Counted from the stretch's first letter, positions 8,526 to 17,394 are shown. The stretch is 64,000 nucleotides of DNA from Desulfocurvus sp. (GCA_020692325.1 JAIMKR010000008.1:1-64000), one strand, 5' to 3'. The notes: generated by a model not told the origin, from the letters alone. Program-made: numbers and translations.

Positions 8526-8914
8526 TCGTTTTCCTTCGGTTCGTTATTGTCCCGGAACAGTCCCGGACGATAGCCCAAGCCGACCACCTCACCTTCGAGT
8601 CAGGACATGGCGCGGCGCTGCTCTCTCACGCCATCCTCTGGGGCTTGTGTTTTCTCTCGCGCTCTCCTTCCCCTTTTACCCCCAACGAACCCGCCCAAAA
8701 TCCAATGGGCCATTCTACTGCTGCCGCAGATGGGCGGGAGTCTTGGGGGGGGCGTCGTTCCCACACGCCTGCGTCACCTTCCCTTATGCCATCAATAGTG
8801 CATTCTCCCACATAATAAAGGAAAAATTCTTGCCTCATCCGGGGCAAACGAGTATTGACTTGCAGTACCGGCGATGGCCTATCTCAGCACGTTTACCTAT
8901 AAGGATGATCTATA
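8514..8914. other. Non-coding remainder of the integrated element
   Basis: About 400 bases with lower G+C and no credible gene on either strand. Besides the inverted repeat and related nonamers, I see only pyrimidine-rich stretches. I did not find a second copy of the tRNA-Leu 3' end here, so the right boundary of the former element cannot be placed. Confidence 0.5.
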
Positions 8915-9307
8915 TTGGTGTACGAAGAAGGCGCGCTGCGCATCGAGGTGCGCGACGAGGGAGAGTATGTCCGGGTCACGCTGAGTGGCCGCTTCCCCGA
9001 GAGCCTGCCGGAGTACATCGAGGTCTTCGCGCGCATCACTGTGACCGCGCGGGCTGGCGGGCAAAAACGCATTCTGGCGGACGCCCGCGCCGTGCCCAAC
9101 CGTTCGAACCTCTCCAGCACCTTCGAGCTGGTCTCCATCGTCGTTCCCGACGAGCCCGACGACACGCGCACCGCCACCATCGAGGCTCCGGAATTCGAGG
9201 GGATCGGCCGTTTCTACGAAAATCTCATGCGCAACCGCAGCCGCATTTACCGCATGTTCCTCGACGAGGGCCAGGCGTTGGCCTGGCTGCTTTCCGACGA
9301 CGACTAG
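8915..9307 (+). CDS. Conserved hypothetical protein, STAS-like
   Basis: A 130-residue soluble protein with alternating beta strands and helices. The start LRIEVRDEGEYVRVTLSGRF, the middle KRILADARAV and the later AFEGIGRFYENL-like segment recall SpoIIAA/STAS-like folds, but the resemblance is weak and no catalytic motif is seen. The start is a TTG at 8915 or GTG at 8918, both after AAGGA (8901-8905). Its stop codon overlaps the stop of the convergent gene in a shared CTAG (9304-9307). Function unknown. Confidence 0.6.
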   Translation: MVYEEGALRIEVRDEGEYVRVTLSGRFPESLPEYIEVFARITVTARAGGQKRILADARAVPNRSNLSSTFELVSIVVPDEPDDTRTATIEAPEFEGIGRFYENLMRNRSRIYRMFLDEGQALAWLLSDDD

Positions 9308-10254
9308 CCCGCGCAGCTCAACCGTTGCACCGCCGTGGCGAATCGCGCCAGGAACGGTTCCGCGCGCGGCCGCCACTCGCCAGTCGGCAGCTCGGCCCAT
9401 GGCGTGTTCCGACGCGTCCGCACCCGCGTGGCTTCCGGCGTGAACTCGATGGACAGCGGCGTGATCTCGCTGTCGCTGTCGCCGCACAGGCTTTCGCGCA
9501 GCGAGGGTTCGAAAACGCGCCTGCTTCCGCTAGGCCCCTCCGCCACCAGGCGCGAGAGGTTGGTGCGCACGCGGCATACCGCTCCGTCCTTAGAAAATTC
9601 CAGTGAATTCACATCGCCGCACACGCCGATGGCGTCCAGGTCGTAGGCCATGACGTTTCCGGCAGGTGTTTCGACCGGCTGTGGCCGCGCCGGTTCCAGC
9701 GAGCGCAGCGCACCGTCCGGGCGGAAGGCCACCCCCGTGCGCGCGCGCAGCACGCCCTGCGGCGTGGGCACGTCCAGTGTCTCGCCCGGCCACATGGTCA
9801 GACTGAGCAGATGGCCCGCGGGGTCGAAGCGCAGGCCGATGAGCTTCTTTTGGACCGCGCCCAGCGGCGTGACCACGCGCAGCGGACTGGCCAACCCCGC
9901 CTCGTCGGTCTCGGTCCACATGCCGGAGAGCTTGCCGTTGAGCGGAAACACGCGGCACAGCGAGCCGTCCGGGTGAAAGGTGACGAGCTCGGCCGTCAGC
10001 GGTCCCGCCGGGGTGCATATTTCCGTAGGGCGTTCCAGGGGCAGGGCGCGCACGTTGCCATTCGGGTGGAATGACACCGTCTGCACCGTGCGCCGCCGCA
10101 GATCGTCGGTGGTGAACTGTGGAACGAGCGCCCCGCAGCATGTTTCGAGCCGGGCCTCGCCCGATGGCGTGCAGGACATGATCCCGCCGTCGGCGAAGCG
10201 TTCCACCACGCCGGTAGCCGGAATGTCGCCGAGAGCCGTGCGCAGAATCTCCAT
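9304..10254 (-). CDS. Hypothetical beta-repeat protein
   Basis: A 316-residue soluble protein without signal peptide or membrane segment. It is built from repeated units of about 35-45 residues with a core like FHPNGNVRALPLE, FHPDGSLCRVFPLNG, FDPAGHLLSLTMWPGE, FRPDGALRSLEPARP and FSKDGAVCRVRTNL. The pattern resembles propeller or MORN-like beta repeats. I do not recognise the family. A GGAGG site lies just before the ATG. It shares an overlapping CTAG stop with the convergent gene and is not clearly co-transcribed with the acyltransferase operon upstream, from which a terminator separates it. Confidence 0.6.
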   Translation of the reverse strand: MEILRTALGDIPATGVVERFADGGIMSCTPSGEARLETCCGALVPQFTTDDLRRRTVQTVSFHPNGNVRALPLERPTEICTPAGPLTAELVTFHPDGSLCRVFPLNGKLSGMWTETDEAGLASPLRVVTPLGAVQKKLIGLRFDPAGHLLSLTMWPGETLDVPTPQGVLRARTGVAFRPDGALRSLEPARPQPVETPAGNVMAYDLDAIGVCGDVNSLEFSKDGAVCRVRTNLSRLVAEGPSGSRRVFEPSLRESLCGDSDSEITPLSIEFTPEATRVRTRRNTPWAELPTGEWRPRAEPFLARFATAVQRLSCAG

Positions 10255-10372
10255 GCTTCCTCCAGGCCGGAACTGGCGGCCACCATCGGGAAAGCAAGAT
10301 CAAGGCCAACACTCTGCCCATACATTCCGGTCGGTTGGAAACGTGACTGTCGGCATGGACACGTTTTGGGCA

Positions 10373-10412
10373 ACAAAAATGCCGGCGGCGACAAATTCGT
10401 CACCGCCGGCAT
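10373..10412 (-). terminator. Rho-independent terminator of the mprF-acvB-acyltransferase operon
   Basis: On the minus strand a 12-base stem (GATGCCGGCGGTGACG-type arm and its partner) is followed by ATTTTTGTT. The stem bases lie at about 10379-10412 and the T-run at 10373-10379, about 20 bases after the acyltransferase stop. Confidence 0.8.
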
Positions 10413-10433
10413 CGTGTGGCGTGAGGGGAACGG

Positions 10434-11630
10434 CTACAGCGCGCTTTTCAGGATGGGCAGCCGCCGCAGCACATAGTGGCACAGGGGGAAGGTGATGAGG
10501 ATGCCCAGCACGCTGACCACGAGGAACTGCGGCACGGCGCCCAGGCCGGAGTTCTTGAGGCTGAATTGCAACAGCGTCACCACGGGCACATGGAAGATGT
10601 ACACGGCGAAGGAGCTGTCGGAGAGCGCCTTGGCCACCTTGTTCTGGGTGGGGAAACTTTCCCGCGCGAGGCCGAGCAGCCCCACGCAGAAGCCCACGCA
10701 CAGCAGGCTTTCCCACATGGCGCGGCTGGCGGCGGCGATCGATATGCCGCCGATCCACTCGGCGAAGGGGAAGCCCGCCCCGCGGGCCATCCAGACCACC
10801 ACGCAGGTCAAGCCCACGCCCAGCCATATGCGCGCCACCTCCACGGGCACGCGCTCGAACCAGTTGCGGCGCGAGGCCACGATGCCCAGCAGGAACATGG
10901 TGATGTACTGCGGCGTGTGCGCGTATTCGATCTCCCAGATGCCGAAGAGCACCTGCCAGTCGTCCACCGGATGGCAGATGCGCACGTAGAACGTGCTGGC
11001 GAAGAGCCACAGGGTGAGGGCGATGAGGAAGAGATGGGCGCGCGTCTGGGAGATGGGCGCCTCCGGCTTCACTGCGGGCTTGTGGTCCAGCTTGCCCACC
11101 AGCAGGCGATAGAGCGCATACACGCAGCCGTAAATGAACAGGTTCTCGATGAACCACAGGTGCACGAACTCGGTGTGGATGCCCGGGGCGCCGGGCCAGC
11201 CCAGGGGACGCGGGGTGATGCCAAGGTACGCACCGGTGTAGAAGTTCCAGTAGCCGCAGGCGGGCACGCCGCTGTAGAGCACCTCGTGCTGGTAGATGAA
11301 CAGCGGGGTGATGCCCAGCACCATGATGACCACCGGGATGCCGAAGCGCCACAGGCGGTCGAAGGCGAACTTGAACGGGCCCTTGCGGTCCAGGCTGCCG
11401 GGGTGGAAGTAGCCGGCGATGAGGAAGAACAGGCCCATGAAGAAGGCCTCGTTCACGCCGAAGAACAGGTGGATCCAAAAGCTGCGCAGGTCGCACTGGT
11501 ACAGCCACCAACCGTTGCTGCCGTAAGGCTGGCCGGCGTGGTGCGCCACCACGAGCATGGACAGGAAGATGCGGACGTTGTCGATGTAGGCCAGCCGCTT
11601 TTTGGGCGGCGCGGCCGGTGCTGCGCTCAT
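10434..11630 (-). CDS. Acyltransferase 3 family membrane protein
   Basis: A polytopic membrane protein of 398 residues with about ten hydrophobic segments, of the acyltransferase 3 family (OpgC-like). The N-terminal motif YIDNVRIFLSMLVVAHHAGQPYG contains the conserved His-His pair, and RLWRFGIPVVIMV is the usual second-helix arginine block. Such proteins transfer acyl groups to membrane or envelope glycans and lipids. The start at 11630 follows an AGAGGA site. It lies 19 bases after the acvB-like gene and is the last gene of the mprF operon, which suggests it modifies the same lipid or envelope pool. The acceptor is unknown. Confidence 0.8.
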   Translation of the reverse strand: MSAAPAAPPKKRLAYIDNVRIFLSMLVVAHHAGQPYGSNGWWLYQCDLRSFWIHLFFGVNEAFFMGLFFLIAGYFHPGSLDRKGPFKFAFDRLWRFGIPVVIMVLGITPLFIYQHEVLYSGVPACGYWNFYTGAYLGITPRPLGWPGAPGIHTEFVHLWFIENLFIYGCVYALYRLLVGKLDHKPAVKPEAPISQTRAHLFLIALTLWLFASTFYVRICHPVDDWQVLFGIWEIEYAHTPQYITMFLLGIVASRRNWFERVPVEVARIWLGVGLTCVVVWMARGAGFPFAEWIGGISIAAASRAMWESLLCVGFCVGLLGLARESFPTQNKVAKALSDSSFAVYIFHVPVVTLLQFSLKNSGLGAVPQFLVVSVLGILITFPLCHYVLRRLPILKSAL

Positions 11631-11649
11631 GATCGTATCCTCTGCTGGG

Positions 11650-13068
11650 CTACTGCCGCGGGGCCACGCCGGCCTCTTGCAGGATGGTCTCGGCGATGTG
11701 CCCGTACTCACTGTTGAAGTGGTGTCCACCGGGCACCACCATGTTCCGCGCGTTGGGGGACTGGTAGTTCTGGCACAGGGTGCCGTTCTCCTCGCTACCG
11801 CACACCAGCAGCACGCGCGTTTTGACGAGTTTCGCCATCTCGGGAATCATGGGCGCTCCCTCGGGAACGTTCTCGGTGGAGAGCCAGTTGGAGAGATGGA
11901 ACTCGAAGTCCGCATGGGTGCCGGGGCCCAGCATGGCCACCAGCGCCAGCTTGTTCTTGGTCGCGTCGCTCATGCGGCCGGCCATGAAGGGCAGCACGTC
12001 GGCCCCGATGGAGTAGCCCACGACGATATATTTCTCCGCGCCCCATTTTTCCCCATAGTGGGTGAGAATGCGCTCCATGTCGCGCGACATCTCCTCGGGC
12101 GTCTTGGCGTTCCAGAAGTACTTCAGCGAGTTCAAACCGATGACGGATACGCCGCGGCTGGAGAGAATCTCGCCGATCTTCTGGTCGATGCCGGCCCAGC
12201 CACCGTCGCCGGTGACGATGACGGCCATGGTCTTGGTGGGCTGCGCCGCCGGAAGCTCGACGAGCGGCAGTCCGTCCACACCCCTGGCCACGGCTGGCGA
12301 CCCGGCGGGGGCGATGGCGTCCAAAGCCTCGCGGAAGGCCGCGCGCCAGGGCTTCTGATCGGCGGCGGGATTCTTGTCCGCACCCTCGATTGTCCGCACG
12401 GCCGCGCCCGGAACCTGGCTGGCGAAACGTTCGGCGTCGGCCGGGGAGAAGGCCGCGTCGTCTTTGCCCTGCAGCAGGATCAGCTTGCCCTGCGGCTTTT
12501 GCACGGGCTTCAGGATGACGGCGTCGCCGGTGGGAGTCTTGTCGTACTCCAGGCCGTTGGCGTCGCAAAACGGCTTGCCGATGGCCACGCGCGGGGAGAA
12601 GCCCACGGGGATGGCCCCGGCGAAGGTCTCCTTGGGGGACTGGGCGAAGGTGGCGTAGGCCACGGCCGCACCCTCGCCGAAGCCGGCCAGCACGGGCAGG
12701 TGGTAGCGTTTGAAGCCCAGCGTCTTCTGCACGATCTTGGACAGGCCCTCGAATTCCCAGGCCTGGTACAGGCAGCCGTCGGCCTTGGCGCGCAGGGGGG
12801 CGAGCAGCTTGGAGGAGTCGATGCCGACCACTGTGGCGTCCATATCGGCGATGGCGCGGGCGGATTTGTCCATGTCCGCGTTCCACGGCCCCTGGGAGAG
12901 CAGCAGCACCGTGCGGCCGGGCTCGGCCGTGTTGCGGTAGATGAGCACGTCTCCGAAGATGCTGAAGTTCAGCTTCTGGGGCGGCTGCTCCTGCTTGGCG
13001 CAGGCCGGGGTGAGACTCAGGGCGCAAAGGAGCAGAACGAGCCCCATGGCGCAGAGATAGCGTTTCAT
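11650..13068 (-). CDS. AcvB/VirJ-like periplasmic hydrolase
   Basis: A 472-residue secreted protein with a signal peptide ending near residue 24 (a Cys in TPACAK could be a lipid-attachment site). The C-terminal half is the VirJ domain: VTGDGGWAG is the oxyanion strand, VVGYSIGADVLPF the serine elbow, and GHHFN carries a likely catalytic His. The N-terminal half is a degenerate copy of the same fold (GFGEGA). In Agrobacterium and Rhizobium relatives AcvB hydrolyses lysyl-phosphatidylglycerol made by the neighbouring MprF/LpiA. The ATG overlaps the mprF stop (ATGA, 13065-13068), so translation is coupled, which supports the same role here. Confidence 0.85.
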   Translation of the reverse strand: MKRYLCAMGLVLLLCALSLTPACAKQEQPPQKLNFSIFGDVLIYRNTAEPGRTVLLLSQGPWNADMDKSARAIADMDATVVGIDSSKLLAPLRAKADGCLYQAWEFEGLSKIVQKTLGFKRYHLPVLAGFGEGAAVAYATFAQSPKETFAGAIPVGFSPRVAIGKPFCDANGLEYDKTPTGDAVILKPVQKPQGKLILLQGKDDAAFSPADAERFASQVPGAAVRTIEGADKNPAADQKPWRAAFREALDAIAPAGSPAVARGVDGLPLVELPAAQPTKTMAVIVTGDGGWAGIDQKIGEILSSRGVSVIGLNSLKYFWNAKTPEEMSRDMERILTHYGEKWGAEKYIVVGYSIGADVLPFMAGRMSDATKNKLALVAMLGPGTHADFEFHLSNWLSTENVPEGAPMIPEMAKLVKTRVLLVCGSEENGTLCQNYQSPNARNMVVPGGHHFNSEYGHIAETILQEAGVAPRQ

Positions 13069-15632
13069 TTGGCGATGACTCCCCGCATGCCGCCCGAGAC
13101 GAGGGTGGCGATGTTGGCCAGCACGCGCGCGGGCACCGTGCCCCCGGGGCTGGCCAGGTATTTGGACTCCCACACGGGATTGAACTTATCCTTGAAGCGA
13201 CGCAAACCCTGAAAATTATAAAGCTGGCCGCCGTAGCTGTAAAGCAGCGAGCCCAACCTGGCCCAGGCCGGGGCCAGCGCGTGGCGCTCCAGCCCGGAGA
13301 AGGGGGCCATGCCCAGGTTGAACCACTGGTAGCCCTGTTCGCGTCCCCAGAGCATGAGCATGATGTAGAGATATTCCATGACGCTTGGCGGTGCGTCGGG
13401 CGCGTAGCGCATGAGATCGACGGAAAGCTCATGCGGGACGCCGTCGATGGCTCCGCCCTTCCAGATGTTGGCGAAGGCCACGATGTGTCCCTGCTTGCGC
13501 ACCAGGGCGACGGGCGTTTGCCGCAGGTAGTCGTCGTTGAAGAAACCCAGCGAGAATTTCTTTTCCCGTGCGTGCTTGGCCGCCAGCCAGGTGTCGGAGA
13601 CGCCCCGCAGCTCCGGCAGAATGTCCGGCACGGCCTCAAGGGGCGCGATCTCGAAGACCGAGCCGTCCTTCTCCACCATGTTGCGGGTGTAACGCAGTCC
13701 CTTCCGGGCCTGTCCGGCCAGGGAGAAACCGGGCAGGGACACGCGCGCCTCCTCGCCGATTTTGATGAGCGAGAGGCCGAGGTCCAGGTACAGCGGCAGG
13801 TTCTGCTTGCACGCTTGGTAGAACACCGTCCACCCGGCGTAGAGGTCCACCATCTCGCGGAAGCGCCAGGCCAGCTCGGCGCGCGCGGCGGGCGTTCCCA
13901 CCGGATCGCCCATGCACACCCAGCTGCGGCCGCTCACGCCGTACATCAGGAAACCGTCGCGTTTCTCGCTGACGAGAAAGCTTTTGTCGCGCAGCAGCGC
14001 CAGGTACGCCGGCGTTTCCGGCGAGGCCGCCACCAGCGTGCGCACCGCCTGGAAGTCGCCCTCGCAGGGGGGGGCGTAGCGCGGCCGGGCCGAGCGCATG
14101 AGCCGCAGCGCCGCCAGGATGAGCACGACCACGAGAATGCCCACTGTGGCGCGCACGAACCGGCTGGTCTCGTCCTCGAAGGTGAAGATCCACCACAGCT
14201 CGCCGTCCAGCGTGGCGTCGCCGTAAGCCATGTAGCCCAGCAGCATGCTGGCGGCCAGGGCCACCACGATGGCGACGATCCACCCGGGCGTGAAGCCCTC
14301 GGAAAGCAGCGAGGCCTTGCGGTAGAAAAATTTGTGGCAGGGCAGCAGCGCCAGCAGCAGAACGGTCAGCAGCAGCGCCTCCTCGTAGTCCAGGCCTTTG
14401 AGGAGGCTCGCGATGATGCCGGCGAAGAGCACGCAGCAGGTGACGAAGTAGGCGGCGTCCAGTCTTTTGTGCAGGCCGCGCGCCAGAATCAGCAGGCCCA
14501 GGCCCGCCAGACTGCCGATGAAGTGCGAGACCTCCAGCACGCCCAGGGGGAGGAAGTCCTCCAGCCACTGCAGGCGGGAATGCACCGCCGGCGTCGCGCC
14601 GGAGAGCAGCAGCACCACGCCGGCGGCGAAGGTCAGCGCCGCCAGCACGCGCGGGGCCACCACCGGGAACCATTGCATGAGGAAGACGATGACGTTGCGA
14701 GTGTGTTCGCGGGCGGCCATGGCCTCGCGCGCGGCCAGCGCCACGGCGGCCAGCGCCAGGGGAACCAGGTAGTAGACCACGCGGTAGGCCACCAGCGCGG
14801 CGAACAGCGCCGGTGTGGGAATGCGCGGCATGAGCAGGTAGATCAGGCAGGATTCGAACACGCCGAGCCCGCCGGGCACCTGGCTGATGAGCCCGGCGAT
14901 CTGTCCCAGCAAAAACGCGCCCAGCAGGCGCGGAAAGCTCACGTTGGCCCAGGGCGGCAGCAGGGCGTAGAGCACGGCCGCGGCCAGCGCCCAGTCCAGG
15001 GAGGCCACGCCCACCTGCAGCAGCGCGCTGCGGAACGGCGGCAGCAGCAGCGTCACCTTGCCGATGCGCCAGGGCGTTTCCTTGCGGGCGGCGGCGTAGA
15101 GGTACAGGACCGGCGCGCACAGGAGGATGAGCCCCAATGGCCGCGTGGTGGCGAAGGGCAGGTGCATCCAGTCCGGCAGCGGCAGCGGCTTGAGCGTGAA
15201 GGTGATGCCGCCGATGGAGAACAGGCCCAGCCATAGGGTGAGGGTGGTGAAGACGATGATCTTGGCGATTTGCGCCGGGGTGAGGCCCCACGAGGAGTAC
15301 AGGCGGAAGCGCACGGAGCTGCCGGCCAGGGTGGAGAGGCCGATGGTGTTGCTGAAGGCGTTGCCGGCGAAGGAGGCCAGCGCCGCGCGATAGGGGGCCA
15401 GCGGCCGCTTGATGTAGGCCAGCGCGAGGATGTCGTACCCGGCCAGGACGATGAAGTTGGCCGCCGTGAGCCCGAAGGCCAGGAAAATGTCGCGGTCCTT
15501 CTCGCTTAAGATGGTGCCGACGATGTCCTCGAGATTGTACTCCCCGAGCTGGCTTTTGAGGGCCCAGGCCGCCGTGCCCAGCAGCGCCAGCGCCAATGTG
15601 GGGCCGAGATAGGGCTTCAGTCGGCCGAACAT
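13065..15632 (-). CDS. mprF: Bifunctional phosphatidylglycerol lysyltransferase/flippase MprF
   Basis: An 855-residue membrane enzyme. The N-terminal part has many hydrophobic segments and the flippase signature (GGLGVFESCLIYL, SSVRFRLYSSWGL). The last 330 residues form the cytosolic aminoacyl-transferase domain (DUF2156) with WRFREMVDLYAG, LIKIGEEARVSLPGFSL, GKGLRYT-like and EYLYIMLMLWGREQGYQWFNLGMAPFSGL. It transfers an amino acid, usually lysine, from tRNA to phosphatidylglycerol and flips the product, lowering surface charge. The start at 15632 follows GGGGAGG. First gene of the operon with the AcvB-like hydrolase and the acyltransferase. The amino acid specificity cannot be read from the sequence. 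Confidence 0.9.
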   Translation of the reverse strand: MFGRLKPYLGPTLALALLGTAAWALKSQLGEYNLEDIVGTILSEKDRDIFLAFGLTAANFIVLAGYDILALAYIKRPLAPYRAALASFAGNAFSNTIGLSTLAGSSVRFRLYSSWGLTPAQIAKIIVFTTLTLWLGLFSIGGITFTLKPLPLPDWMHLPFATTRPLGLILLCAPVLYLYAAARKETPWRIGKVTLLLPPFRSALLQVGVASLDWALAAAVLYALLPPWANVSFPRLLGAFLLGQIAGLISQVPGGLGVFESCLIYLLMPRIPTPALFAALVAYRVVYYLVPLALAAVALAAREAMAAREHTRNVIVFLMQWFPVVAPRVLAALTFAAGVVLLLSGATPAVHSRLQWLEDFLPLGVLEVSHFIGSLAGLGLLILARGLHKRLDAAYFVTCCVLFAGIIASLLKGLDYEEALLLTVLLLALLPCHKFFYRKASLLSEGFTPGWIVAIVVALAASMLLGYMAYGDATLDGELWWIFTFEDETSRFVRATVGILVVVLILAALRLMRSARPRYAPPCEGDFQAVRTLVAASPETPAYLALLRDKSFLVSEKRDGFLMYGVSGRSWVCMGDPVGTPAARAELAWRFREMVDLYAGWTVFYQACKQNLPLYLDLGLSLIKIGEEARVSLPGFSLAGQARKGLRYTRNMVEKDGSVFEIAPLEAVPDILPELRGVSDTWLAAKHAREKKFSLGFFNDDYLRQTPVALVRKQGHIVAFANIWKGGAIDGVPHELSVDLMRYAPDAPPSVMEYLYIMLMLWGREQGYQWFNLGMAPFSGLERHALAPAWARLGSLLYSYGGQLYNFQGLRRFKDKFNPVWESKYLASPGGTVPARVLANIATLVSGGMRGVIAK

Positions 15633-15767
15633 ATGGCCTCCCCGCGCTCTGGCTTGGGGACGTGGTGCGAGACGTGCGGCGTTTGACGCATGGTTTCCGT
15701 CGGGATTGTGCGTGGTGCCGGGCCTTCGCCCGGAAGTTTCGCCAAGTAGCACGGGGCGCGCGCCGCG

Positions 15768-16502
15768 TCAAATATCCGTTGGCCCCGCGAGCCCTCCGAC
15801 GCCGGAAAACAAGGCCTGCCACAGCCGTTCGAGGGCGTGGCCGGTGTTGCGCGCGTCATCGGGGTCGGCCAGCACGAGGTCGAGGGCCCGCTGGTAGAAC
15901 GCGCGGGGCCGGGCCAGGATGCGCTCGCGCCGGACGAGCATGTTGCCCGTGGGCGCGCGGGCGATGAACCAGCGCGGTGCCGGCCGGTCGAAAAGCGTCT
16001 CGAAGGTTTCCGCCACGGGGATGTCGCGCCCCCAGCCCTTCCAACGGCCCTTTTTCGCGGGGTCGGCCAGATCATGGGGCCGGCCCAGGCCGTCGCAGCG
16101 CAGGCGGAACCAGGCCAGACCGGCGAAGGGCCGGCCCGTGGCGACGAGTTCATCCAGGCGCGCGGCGAGGTCTTCCGGCGTCGGCCGTGGCGCGTCCGGC
16201 GGGGCGAGATGCGCGAAGGGATCGCCCTGCAGAAAGGCCGTGCAGGACGGAAGATTGTCGTAGTGGGTCACAATGTGCGTGAGAAAGGTGTGCGCCTCGC
16301 GCCCCACGTTGGGCAGGGTGGTCTCCACGAATCCCGGCGGCGGCGCGCCCGGCGGCAGGGCCGCGCCCTTGTTGTAGATCACGCCCGGCGCGCGCATGAC
16401 CGAAAGCCAGGAAAGATCCTCGGCGTAGCGCGCCACCACCAGACCGAGCGCTCCGGCCGTCGGCCCGCCGGGCCGTGTGGAGGCTTCGCGCGCGTCGCTC
16501 AT
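15768..16502 (-). CDS. DUF3431 family protein
   Basis: A 244-residue protein whose core matches DUF3431: VVARYAEDLSWL, VIYNKGA, LPNVGREAHTFLTHIVTHYDNLP and a FLQGDPFAHL block. Members are often found next to glycosyltransferases and are thought to be glycan-related, but no activity is known. It starts 4 bases after the larC stop, so it is the distal gene of the larE-larB-larC operon. There is no obvious functional link to nickel-pincer cofactor synthesis; co-transcription could be incidental. Confidence 0.75.
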   Translation of the reverse strand: MSDAREASTRPGGPTAGALGLVVARYAEDLSWLSVMRAPGVIYNKGAALPPGAPPPGFVETTLPNVGREAHTFLTHIVTHYDNLPSCTAFLQGDPFAHLAPPDAPRPTPEDLAARLDELVATGRPFAGLAWFRLRCDGLGRPHDLADPAKKGRWKGWGRDIPVAETFETLFDRPAPRWFIARAPTGNMLVRRERILARPRAFYQRALDLVLADPDDARNTGHALERLWQALFSGVGGLAGPTDI

Positions 16503-16506
16503 GGCC

Positions 16507-17394
16507 CTAGTCCCCTTCGTCCTCCGCGAACTCGCGGCCACCGGACGTATGCGCGTGGGGGCCGTGGTGCGGATGACCGTGCGGGCCGAAGAGATCCCCC
16601 CGGCCGAGCACGGGTCCGAAGTCGTCGCCACGCGCGTCATTCCTGGCGGCGTGGTCGGAGCGGACCCGGTGGCGGCCTTCCTGGATGAGGAACGTGCGCA
16701 GGAAGGTGGGGTAGGGCCCGGGGGAATACGTGCCCGATCCGTAGCCCACGGCCAGAATGGAGCCGAGCGGCAGCGGACCATAGTCCCCCGCCAGGGTCTT
16801 GACCACGGAGAGCCCCGTGGGCGTGGCCAGCTCCATGCCGGACTCCGTGGCGAAGGTGCGCATGTCGCGCGCGAGCTCGGCGGCGGCCGGGGCCGGCACG
16901 GGGAAGCGTCCGTGGGAGAAGGTGACGAAACCCGAGCCCAGGTTCACGGGCGAGGCCTTGATGCTCGTGGCCCCGGCGCTCAGCGCCAGGTGGACGGAGC
17001 ACACGGTGTCCACCACGGTGTCCACCGCGCCCACCTCGTGGAAATGAATGTGATCCAGCGGTTCGCCATGCACGCGCGACTCGGCCTCGGCCAGCCGCGT
17101 GAGGGCGGCGAGTCCCAGTTCCTTGGTCTCGTCCGGTAGTGTGCTCGCGTTCACGATGTCCGTCAGGTCGCGCAGGTGGCGCAGAGGCTGCGGCGATTGC
17201 TCCAGCACCTCCACCCGGCGCGTGCGCACGCCCTGGATCATCTGTTCGTCGAGGCGCACGGACACGCCCGGCAGGCCGAGCGCCGCCACGGCGTCCTGAA
17301 GGATGCGCGCGCCGTCGGGCAGCATGTCGCTCAGCGCGGCGAGGAGCATGTCGCCGGAGACGCCCAGCGAGCATTCGAGGTAGAGCGTTTTCAC
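16507..17394 (-). CDS. larC: LarC-type nickel insertion protein, N-terminal domain with His-rich tail
   Basis: A 295-residue protein matching the N-terminal part of LarC (DUF111): YLECSLGVSGDMLLAAL at the start, HIHFHEVGAVDTVVD as the metal-binding block, and ATPTGLSVVK later. LarC is a CTP-dependent cyclometallase that inserts nickel into the pincer cofactor. Usual LarC proteins are about 400 residues; here the C-terminal CTP-binding half is absent. Instead the protein ends in a hydrophilic tail with a His-rich run (HGHPHHGPHAH). The start is a GTG at 17394 with AAGGA upstream. Neighbours are larB 12 bases upstream and a DUF3431 gene downstream; no larC2 is seen in any frame nearby. Confidence 0.8.
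   Translation of the reverse strand: MKTLYLECSLGVSGDMLLAALSDMLPDGARILQDAVAALGLPGVSVRLDEQMIQGVRTRRVEVLEQSPQPLRHLRDLTDIVNASTLPDETKELGLAALTRLAEAESRVHGEPLDHIHFHEVGAVDTVVDTVCSVHLALSAGATSIKASPVNLGSGFVTFSHGRFPVPAPAAAELARDMRTFATESGMELATPTGLSVVKTLAGDYGPLPLGSILAVGYGSGTYSPGPYPTFLRTFLIQEGRHRVRSDHAARNDARGDDFGPVLGRGDLFGPHGHPHHGPHAHTSGGREFAEDEGD

Noticed and set aside
7822-8914. A right-hand attachment site matching the tRNA-Leu 3' end
   Set aside because: I found no second copy of the tRNA 3' sequence by eye in the flanking DNA, so the element's right boundary is not called.
13281-15236. A 651-residue open frame on the plus strand opposite mprF
   Set aside because: Composition is Gln/His/Gly-rich and featureless, typical of an antisense frame in GC-rich DNA; the minus-strand mprF has clear motifs and a ribosome site.
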